DNA of 40,865 nucleotides, from contig JAUNNN010000019.1 in NCBI GenBank assembly GCA_030531435.1, forward strand, positions 1-40,865, in the 5' to 3' direction. This stretch comes from Lachnospiraceae bacterium. GTDB lineage: Bacteria; Bacillota; Clostridia; Lachnospirales; Lachnospiraceae. The position numbers were made by a program, and so were the translations under genes. Each line of letters starts with the position of its first letter. The stretch's first letter is position 1. The notes below the pieces were generated by a model. The model was not told the origin of the DNA, made no database searches, and saw nothing but the letters and a program-made list of their open reading frames with translations. Below, piece by piece: positions 17,206 through 26,878 of the stretch.

Positions 17206-19575
17206 TTAATTTCCTCCATTATACTTAATTTTTGTTTTTGACAATCTTTCTGCAAAAGATTGTATTTCACTACATTCCATTTCATTATTAAAGAATGTTG
17301 TAAGTTCATCATATTTAACACCCAAGTGTATTAATGAATCTAATGCTCTAATCTGTTTTGCATTAAAGCCATTATTTTTTAACATCTGTACAATGATCAT
17401 TTCCGATTCTGAATATGAATCAAAATCTAATTCTCTTTCACGTTCCTCTTTCAATATTCTTTCTGTATTTTTTTTAAGATTGTCATGAAATTCTACTGTA
17501 GATGCATCTCTATACACTAAATCTGTATTTCTTCTGCATAAAACAGATAAACTATCTATATCATCCATAGTTAATGTTGTGACCTTAATTCCTTCTTCTT
17601 CACACAACTTTAGATATGCTTCTGCTTCAGCACCAACTAACATTCCTGGTTGTTGTTCACAAGGGGACCTTGCATGATCAATTTCCTTTAAAATTCCCAT
17701 ATCATCATTTCTGACCATAATATAAGGCTTTTTTCGAGTAAGTAATGGCAATAACGGAGAATTCTGAAATTGACATTTAGAAACCCATAAAGGATCTGTA
17801 CCCTTTACAATCATTGCACATGGACCATCTTTATTCATTCCATACATATCTTCAGCTGAAAATAGAGGTTTTTGCATTACATCCTCATTCTCAGATGAAC
17901 TTCCTTGTCCTCCCCTGGTAAGTCCTGTAGTCTGTTTATGAATAGTCATTGTCCCGAAAGCTTTTGACAAATATTCACAAGAATCTTGATCAGGTGCGCC
18001 CAGGATATCAATGATACTCATATTACCGATTAAGTCCTTATCCATATCAAATTTGGGAAATTTTCTCTTTAGCTGAATAAGGTTCTGGATAATAACAATT
18101 GCACTCATACCTCTAGAACGCATAGTAGATAATTTTTCAACAAAACTATCTGGGAGAGTTACATTCGCAAACTCATCCATAAGGAATGTTAAATGTTCCG
18201 GTAACGTATCGTGTAATGATGGATCTACAGTTGTTAAATGATATAATTCATCAAAAAACATTGAATAAACCATAGATGTAATCCAGTCATAATATCTTTT
18301 ATCCTCAGATGTAACAATAAATAGTATTCTCTTTCCAGTTGGAGAAGCTTTCGTTTTCTTACAATAACCAAACGAATTTTTTATATCAATTTCATCTTCA
18401 GAGAGAAGTTTTTTTACACAATTAAGTTTCATATATCTACAATGTGCATCCAATGAAGCCACAATTGAAGACGTAGTTTCCTGCGCTCCATTATAGAATT
18501 TTCTAATATCTACTAAACCCTTTAAATTTTCCTTTTGCGGTTCTCCACCAGTATATTTTCCCTCAAGCCAATTTTTATTTGCTCTCTCAAAACGATTAAG
18601 AATACCATTTGGATCCGAGTTATCAATACCACCTGTCTGTTCATTAGCCTTAACAACAGTACTTTCAAGCAATTCAACAAAATGTTCCCAGTCTTTTTGA
18701 TCTTCTGGATATGTATAATGCATTAAATAAAAAATATCCGTACATAATGTTTCTGCTGACTGTTCAAAGAACGCATCTCCACCGCCATCAGATTCAGGAT
18801 CTTTTGTAGCTTTGAATAGAATCTGCGCTAGTGATAAAATATCTGACTCATTACGAAGATATCTAAACGGATTAAAATGAATACTATTAACCATAGATTC
18901 TTCAGATTCAATATTAAGAACTAATACCTCATATCCATTATCCTTAAAAAATTGGCCCGTCTGCTTACTTAGTTCTCCTTTAGGATCTGTAACAAGAAAA
19001 TTACCTGCAAGTTGTGACAAAACAGGTCTTGCTAATCTAAATGATTTACCAGTACCAGGTGGACCCACTACAAGGATATTAAGGTTAGACGTAAGCTTAT
19101 TATCAATGTTTACATATATATTTTCTGCTAAGTTATAATTATGAGTATTTACATATACCGGAGCTTTAGGTTCTGTGCAATCACCAAAATTAACTTTGAC
19201 AACATTTTTCTGATCATGATTTCCAAATCTTTTAGAAAAGTTCTTAATATCCCCCCAATGAGCATCACCATGTTCACGTCCTCTATAGGGATGCTGTATT
19301 GATGTAATATGAAACAGATAACCTAGTGTCCATATAGCTTCAAAAATACCTATTACAGTTGGTGTTATGCGAGTAAACCCTACTATAAAATGATGTTCTT
19401 GAATAATAAAAACCACAAAATTATTACACCATTCAGAAAAAGTACATTCTGGTGTCCAAGAAGCTCCAACAAGAATTGAAAAATACAAAACACCAACAAA
19501 ACCAATTGTGTAATATAAAAACTTTTCTTTTCCAGACATCTGTTCATTCATAATCATAGATGAATTTCTGGACAT
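17206..19575 (-). CDS. virD4: VirD4/TraG-family type IV coupling protein
   Basis: 789 aa. N-terminal membrane segments (about residues 18-40 and 65-95) are followed by the ATPase: Walker A GPPGTGKS near residue 173 and Walker B LTFLMDEF near 465, with the RGMSAIVIIQNLIQLK motif after it. It recruits the relaxase-DNA complex and couples it to the channel. A C-terminal extension beyond the ATPase ends in a helical module (MIIVQMLKNNGFNAKQIRAL) that recurs in two other proteins here. It lies directly after the PcfB-like gene, the same order as pcfB-pcfC in pCF10, and just before the pilin gene. Confidence 0.96.
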   Translation of the reverse strand: MSRNSSMIMNEQMSGKEKFLYYTIGFVGVLYFSILVGASWTPECTFSEWCNNFVVFIIQEHHFIVGFTRITPTVIGIFEAIWTLGYLFHITSIQHPYRGREHGDAHWGDIKNFSKRFGNHDQKNVVKVNFGDCTEPKAPVYVNTHNYNLAENIYVNIDNKLTSNLNILVVGPPGTGKSFRLARPVLSQLAGNFLVTDPKGELSKQTGQFFKDNGYEVLVLNIESEESMVNSIHFNPFRYLRNESDILSLAQILFKATKDPESDGGGDAFFEQSAETLCTDIFYLMHYTYPEDQKDWEHFVELLESTVVKANEQTGGIDNSDPNGILNRFERANKNWLEGKYTGGEPQKENLKGLVDIRKFYNGAQETTSSIVASLDAHCRYMKLNCVKKLLSEDEIDIKNSFGYCKKTKASPTGKRILFIVTSEDKRYYDWITSMVYSMFFDELYHLTTVDPSLHDTLPEHLTFLMDEFANVTLPDSFVEKLSTMRSRGMSAIVIIQNLIQLKRKFPKFDMDKDLIGNMSIIDILGAPDQDSCEYLSKAFGTMTIHKQTTGLTRGGQGSSSENEDVMQKPLFSAEDMYGMNKDGPCAMIVKGTDPLWVSKCQFQNSPLLPLLTRKKPYIMVRNDDMGILKEIDHARSPCEQQPGMLVGAEAEAYLKLCEEEGIKVTTLTMDDIDSLSVLCRRNTDLVYRDASTVEFHDNLKKNTERILKEERERELDFDSYSESEMIIVQMLKNNGFNAKQIRALDSLIHLGVKYDELTTFFNNEMECSEIQSFAERLSKTKIKYNGGN

Positions 19576-19582
19576 ACTTTAA

Positions 19583-20989
19583 TTACCTCTTATGAGCAGC
19601 ACTAAAGTTTGCAACAGCCATTTGTCTTGCTAAATGTAATTCCTTAGAAGCAACTTCTGCAGAAACTTTTTTTGCTGGTTTACTCTTTTCTTGAATAGTA
19701 ACCATAGATTCCTTGCTAATAGAAATTTTATAATTTCCATCATATTGTTTTGGTCCTGGCTTAACATTTTTAAGTACAAAAGTGGTATTCTCATCAACAA
19801 TCACATTGATTTTCCCACGTTTAGCAACTAGCTTTTCTGGTGGAATTACTAACTCAACTTGATTCTCGTCAACTTTCGCAGAGGCCATACTTTTTAACAT
19901 ATCATTTACCGAAGATCTTATCTCTTTCTCAACCTCTGCAGAACTAAAAACCAGCTTACCCTCCTCCGTTAATTTAACCTCAGAATTCAATAAAACATTA
20001 TTGAAATATTTTGAATATGCTGCTAATCGTTCTTTCGAATCAAATACCCTACATTTTGTATCTTCTAAAATACCAGCTTTATCCAACATCTCTGGTAGTA
20101 CAGACGTATTCCATTCTTCTTTTGTTTTCCCTTTATCTGTAAACTCAAACATTTCTCCTTTATCAGTTTTAAATGAATAGTTCGAATAAACCACACCATC
20201 TTCAATCATGAACTCACGTGTGACAGAAACGCCTACTTCAGGAACATAGAATCTAATTTTAGAATCAGGCATAAGAGCTTTATTTCTAATAGGCTGCATA
20301 CATTCTACTGCTGAGAAAGAAGGTGCAATATCAACTCCTTTCTCGTATTCAGCCATAGCTTTTTCAGGATCCTTTTCAAACTCTGTACCTGCTCCGGATG
20401 AAAGATAATCCTGAAATGATAAAGTACAACCTTTCTCTAATGTATTCTTTTTATCATCCATAATAGCTAGCAATTCATCACGTGCTTGTTCAATATTTTC
20501 AATTTTTGACCTGATTTCATTTCTTTTTTCAGGAGATGCATGAAGAAGTTTTTCTTTTAATTCAGCAATATCCGCATTATATGAATTAAGTATTTTCTGA
20601 CTCTCTGTTATATCATCTGTAAGATATCTCTGTACGATAGCAGAAAATAGACCAGCATCCTGTGGAGGTATGCAAATTGGTGTTTTACCATCGTTCGCAT
20701 TAAGATCAGGAACAGGACACCATCTTAAACCAGCTTTTTCTGCAGCTGCTAAAACATTTTTTAGATCAGCATCATCTATAACAATAACTTGTGGTGGAGC
20801 ATCTTTACTTAACTTCCATATATCTTTCATGCTCTTTTCACCTTTATGTTCAGTTAGTTTCGTAGCTCCTTTTTCCATTAAGGCCTTTAATGCCTGAGCA
20901 AGCCACGCAATAACTTTTACAGAACCTTTAAGCACAATTTTTGCGCCTTCAATCTCTAGTTGACATACCTGTGCAATTTCATCTGCCAT
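19583..20989 (-). CDS. pcfB: PcfB-like (DUF3801) coupling-protein partner, extended
   Basis: 468 aa, much longer than typical PcfB. The N-terminal ~145 residues match the DUF3801/PcfB pattern: EIEGAKIVLKGSVKVIAWLA, then KGEKSMKDIWKLSK, VIVIDDADLKNVLAAAEKAG, LRWCPVPDLNANDGKTPICI and PPQDAGLFSAIVQRYL. A short coiled coil (about 160-190) and a strand-rich C-terminal region follow that I do not recognise. PcfB of pCF10 binds the coupling protein PcfC and helps dock the relaxosome. Here too the gene is directly upstream of virD4. AGGAGG precedes the ATG. Confidence 0.7.
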   Translation of the reverse strand: MADEIAQVCQLEIEGAKIVLKGSVKVIAWLAQALKALMEKGATKLTEHKGEKSMKDIWKLSKDAPPQVIVIDDADLKNVLAAAEKAGLRWCPVPDLNANDGKTPICIPPQDAGLFSAIVQRYLTDDITESQKILNSYNADIAELKEKLLHASPEKRNEIRSKIENIEQARDELLAIMDDKKNTLEKGCTLSFQDYLSSGAGTEFEKDPEKAMAEYEKGVDIAPSFSAVECMQPIRNKALMPDSKIRFYVPEVGVSVTREFMIEDGVVYSNYSFKTDKGEMFEFTDKGKTKEEWNTSVLPEMLDKAGILEDTKCRVFDSKERLAAYSKYFNNVLLNSEVKLTEEGKLVFSSAEVEKEIRSSVNDMLKSMASAKVDENQVELVIPPEKLVAKRGKINVIVDENTTFVLKNVKPGPKQYDGNYKISISKESMVTIQEKSKPAKKVSAEVASKELHLARQMAVANFSAAHKR

Positions 20990-21042
20990 AGTAAAAAACC
21001 TCCTTAATCCGATATATAATAAGAATAACCTATTTTTTTCTT

Positions 21043-21080
21043 ACAAATATCGCATGAAAACTAATAGTTTTTATATTTGT
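21043..21080 (-). promoter_or_regulatory. Nested inverted repeat in the NlpC-pcfB gap
   Basis: Outer arms ACAAATAT (21043-21050) and ATATTTGT (21073-21080) enclose an inner dyad AAAACTA/TAGTTTT (21057-21071). It occupies the 108-base gap after the NlpC/P60 gene and before pcfB. It may be a terminator or an operator for a promoter serving pcfB-virD4-pilin; TTGTAA followed by an AT-rich TATTATATAT farther on is only a weak promoter match. Confidence 0.4.
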
Positions 21081-21097
21081 TACACTTTATGCAAAAA

Positions 21098-23314
21098 TTA
21101 AGCTGCATAGCGACCTATTGTGACCACATTATTCGTTCGTACATCTCCATATACAACACCATAATTCTTTCCTTTAGCTTCTACCATTTTTCCATTACCA
21201 ACGAATATTGCAACATGATAAACACCTTTATACCTTCCGTTGTCACTTCCACCATAAAAGATTAAATCTCCTGGAAGAAGATCACTCGCTGTGTGACCAC
21301 TATTGTCAGCCATTCGACATTCTTCAGAAGCTGTAAAAACTCCATTATTTGATATATCTATTCCATTTTCTTTATAGGACCTATAAGCTAAAGAAGAACA
21401 ATCAAATATATCTACGTCCATTCTTGCATGGTAAGCCTGGTTATACTTGCATCCTACCTTACTTAATGAATATCTGAGTATATCTTCTTGAGTCGAATTA
21501 AAATCATATGGATATGCCAAACGGACATTTTCAATGATTTCATCTATTTCCGCTTCACTTAAAGAATAATATGTTATTCCATCACCATCTTCATATATTT
21601 CTGTATCTGTAAAAACACCCAGGAAGGATGATATAAGACCTACAACGCAAATAATTGGTAAAAGAATTGGTAAAAACGATGTTATAAAGGTTAAAATGCC
21701 GCCAAAGATGGCAGCTACAGCCTTTAATATAAATGCTCGTACCTTATTCATAAAAAAGCTCTTAAATCCATCCATAATAGCTCTTAACATACCTGAAGAA
21801 CCATCTTTTAATAGATCACCAGAAACTTCACCAGACATATTTCCCAAACTATTTTGCATTTCTTTTTTTGCACGAAGCATATTTGAAACTGCAGCAGTAG
21901 CTGCAGCTTTTTTCCTAGCTTTTTCTTTTGCTTTTTTTGTGGCTTTCTCTTCAGATTTTTTTCTTTCTAGCTTTTCCTCTTTTACCTTCTTTGGATCTTT
22001 TTTGGTTCCATTACTATCATCAAAGTAAGAATCAACAGATTTTTTTCCCTTATTTTCTTCCCCAGAAATTGTTGTCTTTGAAAATTTAGAATTAACTGTA
22101 CTAACCTCGGCTTTTGTATTTCCCACCTCATATTCAACACGTGAGCTTCCATTTATTGAATCTACTTTTTCAAAACTTGTTTCATCTGAAAATTTTGAAT
22201 CATCACTAGACATAGAAGAAGATGAATTCTTATCTTTTCCCATCTTCATTTCTATTGATTTTCTAATAGCAGCAACGTTTCTAGGATCAATAGAGTTAGA
22301 ATTTTCAGCTGAGATCAAATCAAAATAATCATTTCCCTTATAATCCTTTCCCTGCTCTCGAAACATCCCCATGTATCGATCTGTAAATGAAGCAGTATCA
22401 TCTTGAAATACAGCTTGAGAACTTAAGAAAGGACTATCTTCTGGTGGAGCTGAAATTTGTTTTATTTCTTTTTTTGTCTGTTTAACCTCTCTTTTTACTT
22501 CTTTTTGGATTTTTCCATAACGATCTATTTGATCATCAAGAAGTCCTTTTGCAATAACAGTTGCAAGTATAGCTTTATCATCTATATTTGATGCCGCAGC
22601 TTCATTTTCTTCAGGTTGAACCATTTCTACAGCTCTTCCTGTTTTATCGAATACTTCAGCTGCCTTGGATTTAAAACCTTGTTTATCTGATCTATCTTTA
22701 AATTTTGCTAACGCAACTTTTTTTGTTCGAACATCTCCCTTTGAATCATAATCATGATAAAAGGTAGCACCACCTCCAGCTTCGGTATAAGTCTTAAATG
22801 GATCTTTATAAGATGCTAATTTTCCACCACCTTCAGATGGTGAAACAAATGAATCATCATAGCTGAATTGGCTTTCTGTGACTCTATATTCCGGTTTTAC
22901 AGATAAAGATGAAGAAGTATCCATCCAAGGCTTTTGAGAGCCATTAAACGGACTCCTAGAGCCTATATCAGGCACATCTGGAACACCACTCTGAATATCA
23001 GTATATTCATGATCCACATATCCTAAATCATCCCTAATAGGTGTACCAGTAGGATTATTTCTAAAAGAACTATTAGGCACTCTTCTAAAAGTAGTCCCAG
23101 ATTCTGGAGAACCTGCAGAAGATAAATCTTCTGCAGGTTGTTCTCTCAATGTTCTACTTTTAAATGAATCACTATATGTACTTAAGTCTGCTACTGAAGT
23201 ATATTTGTCTAAAGCACTTTCTGATTTGTTTTTTCCAAAACGAATACCTTGATCACGTTCTGTAAAACTATCCATTTGATCAACAAATGAAGAATGGCTA
23301 CTCTTTTTGGCCAT
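21098..23314 (-). CDS. T4SS NlpC/P60 cell-wall hydrolase with long N-terminal region (VirB1-like)
   Basis: 738 aa. The C-terminal ~125 residues form an NlpC/P60 peptidase: catalytic Cys near 637 in FDCSSLAYRS, His near 700 in YHVAIFVG and an EAKGKNYGVV segment after it. A single hydrophobic segment at about 526-575 would place the enzyme outside. The ~520 residues before it are polar, Ser/Lys/Asp-rich and largely unstructured, with a lysine-rich coiled part (about 435-480) just before the membrane; this part would be cytoplasmic. The domain cuts peptidoglycan stem peptides and would open the wall for the channel. It sits between virB4 and the PcfB-like gene. Confidence 0.88.
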   Translation of the reverse strand: MAKKSSHSSFVDQMDSFTERDQGIRFGKNKSESALDKYTSVADLSTYSDSFKSRTLREQPAEDLSSAGSPESGTTFRRVPNSSFRNNPTGTPIRDDLGYVDHEYTDIQSGVPDVPDIGSRSPFNGSQKPWMDTSSSLSVKPEYRVTESQFSYDDSFVSPSEGGGKLASYKDPFKTYTEAGGGATFYHDYDSKGDVRTKKVALAKFKDRSDKQGFKSKAAEVFDKTGRAVEMVQPEENEAAASNIDDKAILATVIAKGLLDDQIDRYGKIQKEVKREVKQTKKEIKQISAPPEDSPFLSSQAVFQDDTASFTDRYMGMFREQGKDYKGNDYFDLISAENSNSIDPRNVAAIRKSIEMKMGKDKNSSSSMSSDDSKFSDETSFEKVDSINGSSRVEYEVGNTKAEVSTVNSKFSKTTISGEENKGKKSVDSYFDDSNGTKKDPKKVKEEKLERKKSEEKATKKAKEKARKKAAATAAVSNMLRAKKEMQNSLGNMSGEVSGDLLKDGSSGMLRAIMDGFKSFFMNKVRAFILKAVAAIFGGILTFITSFLPILLPIICVVGLISSFLGVFTDTEIYEDGDGITYYSLSEAEIDEIIENVRLAYPYDFNSTQEDILRYSLSKVGCKYNQAYHARMDVDIFDCSSLAYRSYKENGIDISNNGVFTASEECRMADNSGHTASDLLPGDLIFYGGSDNGRYKGVYHVAIFVGNGKMVEAKGKNYGVVYGDVRTNNVVTIGRYAA

Positions 23315-23330
23315 TTAAGACCACCTCCAA

Positions 23331-25832
23331 TCAGATAGACGTAGTTGTATTATTTCCATCAGTGTTAACTATCTTATAAATCTTACTTTCCTTACTCATT
23401 CTCATATCAAAAGGAACTGTCACGCCACCCATCTTAAGCAATCCAGTACCAGAAGCAGCTCCTTCAACATAATTAAACATTGCCGGACTTATCTGAGGTA
23501 AAAATCTCATAAGAATATCTCTATCAATTGTAGACTGATTAAGTAACGCAAAATACTCTGTATTAGAAAGAATAGCTGCAATATTATCACTTTGTGCTGA
23601 GTTATTAAGAAGGTCCGTCATGTTCTGAGTAATACCAGTTAATACACCATGCATTTTTCTGATTTCCTTCCATAATTTAATAATAAATTTTGCTACACTA
23701 TCTATACCAAGAAGCTCATGGAACTCATCAATGTATAAATGAGTCCAAAATCCATTTCTAAAATTAACCTTTGCCTTATCCCTGATAATCTCAAGCATTA
23801 CAAGCATAGATGTAACTCTTAAATTTTCTTTAATACTACTCAAATCAAAAACAAGAAATTTTCTGTTTAAATCAATATTTGTTCTATGGTTAAACAGATT
23901 AAGTGAACCATTAACAAATATCTGCATATGTGCTGCTAGTTTATTAGCAACTGGTTCATGTCGATCTTTTAAATTCTGATATATATCCTGCAATGTGGGA
24001 CTATATTCACGAACCTGTTCTTCTGGAGTCATATCACTAAAAATAGGTGTCGTAGACTGCTTTGATTTCATATAATCAGGCACATCAAATTCTGTAACCT
24101 CATCAGAAGTATTATTTACTCGTTTTCTCCAGGCGTAGTTTTCGGAATAAACTTTCTCTATTACATCACCAAGTACACCTTGTTCCTCAGAATCTATATC
24201 TCTTCTCATACAAGAAGAAAGTAGATTGAAAATAAAGTCTGTCTTTTCACCAATAATTTCCTGTAAATCAGAATATCCAACACCCGTAAAATCTACATCC
24301 ATAGGATTTACATATATTTCTTTTTGAGAATCAAAAGAAATAACAGTTCCATGAACAACACTAGCAAGTGGTTTATATTCGTTCATAGGATCAATAATAA
24401 TAACCTGGTCCTCTGGATTTGTTGCACATGTACTTATAATTTCAGATTTAGCATAAACTGATTTACCAGATCCTGACTTACCAAGAATCAAACCATTATA
24501 GTTCTGTAATCTTTTTCTATTTCCAAAAATTCCATTCTGCGAAAGCTGATTAATTCCATAATAAATACCATTTTCATCATTTAGTTCTTGTGTCTTATAA
24601 GGCATAAACATTGCTAAACAAGGAGCACTAAAATTACATACCCTTTTGAATTCCTGTACACCAAACATAAATGTTGAATTAATAGCTTCCTTCTGCATAT
24701 GAAAACATGGTTCAATAGCAATAGACTTAACTCCTGCCACAGTCTTAATTTTGTCTGTTAATTTATGAAGATGCTCACTATCTTTAGCTAAATACATAAT
24801 AAAGATAGTCGAATTAAAATAATGATCATCTCCATCATCTACAGCTCTAGCAAAATCTACCAATGCCTTTTTCTCATCCAATAGCTTGTCACTTGCATCA
24901 GATAAGAAATCGTTATTGTTTCTATTTCTCTGCTTTTCATTTTCAATCTGCATACCTACAGACGAATGTTTTCTGGAAATCTCCTGTTTCAACCCAGTTA
25001 AATCCAATAACTCGCTATTGACAGAAATATAGCTTGTACAATTAATTTTTGAAAGTTCAGCAATTATATCCGATTCCAAAGCTTTAGGATAATCAGATAT
25101 ATACATAACTCGACCATAATAACCATTCATAATAAAGTAATCATTATGAAATACCATTGAACCTGGAGACATAATATCTTTCCAAGAAGCATGATTTTCA
25201 CGTTCGGTAAAAAAATCAAACTTATAATTTGTTCTTAATCCAGAATGTGTAAAGTTATACCATATTTGCATTCTCTGATTTATATCCAAAGGAATAATTT
25301 CAGAACCTGCCATGCCATTTATACCAATCTGAATAAATGCACTACGTAAAGCTGCTTCTAATGATGCAAATGTACTTCTTGCTTCAAAAAAACTATCACT
25401 CTGTATAGTAAGAGTAAGATAAATTGTCTGATAAAGACCTTGTTTTGCATCAGAAAGCTTATCCTTAATCACAGTATTAAAAGCATCCCTAAGCTCATTT
25501 AAGCCATCATCATGCATCTTATATAGAATTTTTCTATTAAAGCTTTCTTCATCCACATATTCGTTTGCTATGGTATATGAAAACCTACAAGACATAGAGT
25601 TTAAAACTCTACTGAAATTTATAATAATCTGTTTCTGCTCCTGATCTGTAACACCTGCAAAATTTACATCAGTTAATCTAAAGCACTTTGAATACATATT
25701 ATTATTAAGTGCAAATATACCAAATTCATCAATTGACTTTACAGGCCATAATTCTTGTGTTGATGATGGATTCGGATATAATGGTTCATCATATTGCTTT
25801 GTTTTTGCATATTTTGTTAATGCTAATGGCAT
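23331..25832 (-). CDS. virB4: VirB4/TraE-family T4SS ATPase
   Basis: 833 aa, normal length. The N-terminal VirB4 domain (about 30-400, with FGIFALNNNMYSKCFRLTD and YFIMNGYYGRVMYISDYP) is followed by the ATPase: Walker A LILGKSGSGKSVYAK near 445-460 and Walker B HLYIDEFHELL near 702. It energises assembly of, and transport through, the conjugation channel from the cytoplasmic face. The preceding gene encodes a protein similar only to the N-terminal domain. AAGGGGG is the ribosome site. Confidence 0.97.
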   Translation of the reverse strand: MPLALTKYAKTKQYDEPLYPNPSSTQELWPVKSIDEFGIFALNNNMYSKCFRLTDVNFAGVTDQEQKQIIINFSRVLNSMSCRFSYTIANEYVDEESFNRKILYKMHDDGLNELRDAFNTVIKDKLSDAKQGLYQTIYLTLTIQSDSFFEARSTFASLEAALRSAFIQIGINGMAGSEIIPLDINQRMQIWYNFTHSGLRTNYKFDFFTERENHASWKDIMSPGSMVFHNDYFIMNGYYGRVMYISDYPKALESDIIAELSKINCTSYISVNSELLDLTGLKQEISRKHSSVGMQIENEKQRNRNNNDFLSDASDKLLDEKKALVDFARAVDDGDDHYFNSTIFIMYLAKDSEHLHKLTDKIKTVAGVKSIAIEPCFHMQKEAINSTFMFGVQEFKRVCNFSAPCLAMFMPYKTQELNDENGIYYGINQLSQNGIFGNRKRLQNYNGLILGKSGSGKSVYAKSEIISTCATNPEDQVIIIDPMNEYKPLASVVHGTVISFDSQKEIYVNPMDVDFTGVGYSDLQEIIGEKTDFIFNLLSSCMRRDIDSEEQGVLGDVIEKVYSENYAWRKRVNNTSDEVTEFDVPDYMKSKQSTTPIFSDMTPEEQVREYSPTLQDIYQNLKDRHEPVANKLAAHMQIFVNGSLNLFNHRTNIDLNRKFLVFDLSSIKENLRVTSMLVMLEIIRDKAKVNFRNGFWTHLYIDEFHELLGIDSVAKFIIKLWKEIRKMHGVLTGITQNMTDLLNNSAQSDNIAAILSNTEYFALLNQSTIDRDILMRFLPQISPAMFNYVEGAASGTGLLKMGGVTVPFDMRMSKESKIYKIVNTDGNNTTTSI

Positions 25833-25846
25833 ACTATTAATCCCCC

Positions 25847-26878
25847 TTAACCAAATAATTTTGACACAATATCAAAATTTACATTTTTGCTACAATGAAA
25901 ATCAAATAACCCAAATGAAGCTATACTATCAACTATCTTTTCTTGGACACCGATTCCAGGAGCTGCAATTAGTCCTTTTTCAAAAAGTATATGCGAAACG
26001 AGTTCCTCACAAGTTTCCTGCTCTTTTTCAGAGTCATAAATCATATTAAGAATAAATGTAAGATTTATCATATTTTCAACATTATCCTCAATCTTTGAGT
26101 TGTAAGACTCTTCCAACGTTCTGTTGAAGTAAGAAACATAATTCTTGTCTAAAACTTGAAAATCTATACAACTCAAATATGCACATCCAAGCTTTCTTAA
26201 ATTTACAAAAGGACTTTCTAGTTCATCCGGAAATTGAGTACAAATATATGTGCAGCCAAGTTTTCCATTTTTATTTATGAAGTAACCGCCTTCAACCTCT
26301 TTAATATCCTGGAAGAAATTCTTTTTCAAATTTATTGATTTCTTCATAACAGTTTTTGAAGTGATTTTTTTCATTTGTCCATTAAAATTCATATAAATAA
26401 ACATAAACACATCACCCATATTGCAAGTGACAAACTGAATTTTAAATTTATCTTCCATTAAGGTAGATAACATGCGATCAAAATCATCTATTTCATCAGC
26501 AACAGCTGCATAAGAATTACCTGGAAAAAAAACAGTTAAAAAAACTAAAGGAGATCTACTGTTCTTATACGAAAAAGAAGACAATCTCATTCTATGTTTA
26601 GAAAAACTACATAGAGCAGAAACTAAAGTTTTTTTTCTGTTATCCGTAAGCTCTACACCTTTAAGCGTATATACTTTTACAAACATTCTGCTTGAAAGAA
26701 AAAATATATTTTTTTCTGGCTGAACAGAAATTATTCCCAACTGATCCTGATTTTTTTTCGAGAGAATCACCATAGAAGCATTTAAAGCTCTTTCTCTTTT
26801 TATTTGTTCCTTAGTCTTTCTTTGAGGAGCACTCTTTTTTTCCTCGTCAATTTTTGTTTCTTCAATGATTTCAGACAT
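25847..26878 (-). CDS. VirB4 N-terminal-domain paralogue lacking the ATPase
   Basis: 343 aa. No Walker motifs are present. It aligns by eye with the N-terminal domain of the adjacent VirB4: KNIFFLSSRMFVKVYTLKGV against FGIFALNNNMYSKCFRLTDV, and YFINKNGKLG/CTQFPDELESP against YFIMNGYYG/YISDYPKALES, followed by LGCAYLSCIDFQVLD against INCTSYISVNSELLD. The first ~35 residues are charged and probably flexible. Its ATG overlaps the VirB11 stop by one base, indicating translational coupling. It may pair with VirB4 in a mixed assembly or regulate it; this is inference. Alternatively it is a diverged relic of a duplication, though the frame is intact. Confidence 0.65.
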   Translation of the reverse strand: MSEIIEETKIDEEKKSAPQRKTKEQIKRERALNASMVILSKKNQDQLGIISVQPEKNIFFLSSRMFVKVYTLKGVELTDNRKKTLVSALCSFSKHRMRLSSFSYKNSRSPLVFLTVFFPGNSYAAVADEIDDFDRMLSTLMEDKFKIQFVTCNMGDVFMFIYMNFNGQMKKITSKTVMKKSINLKKNFFQDIKEVEGGYFINKNGKLGCTYICTQFPDELESPFVNLRKLGCAYLSCIDFQVLDKNYVSYFNRTLEESYNSKIEDNVENMINLTFILNMIYDSEKEQETCEELVSHILFEKGLIAAPGIGVQEKIVDSIASFGLFDFHCSKNVNFDIVSKLFG

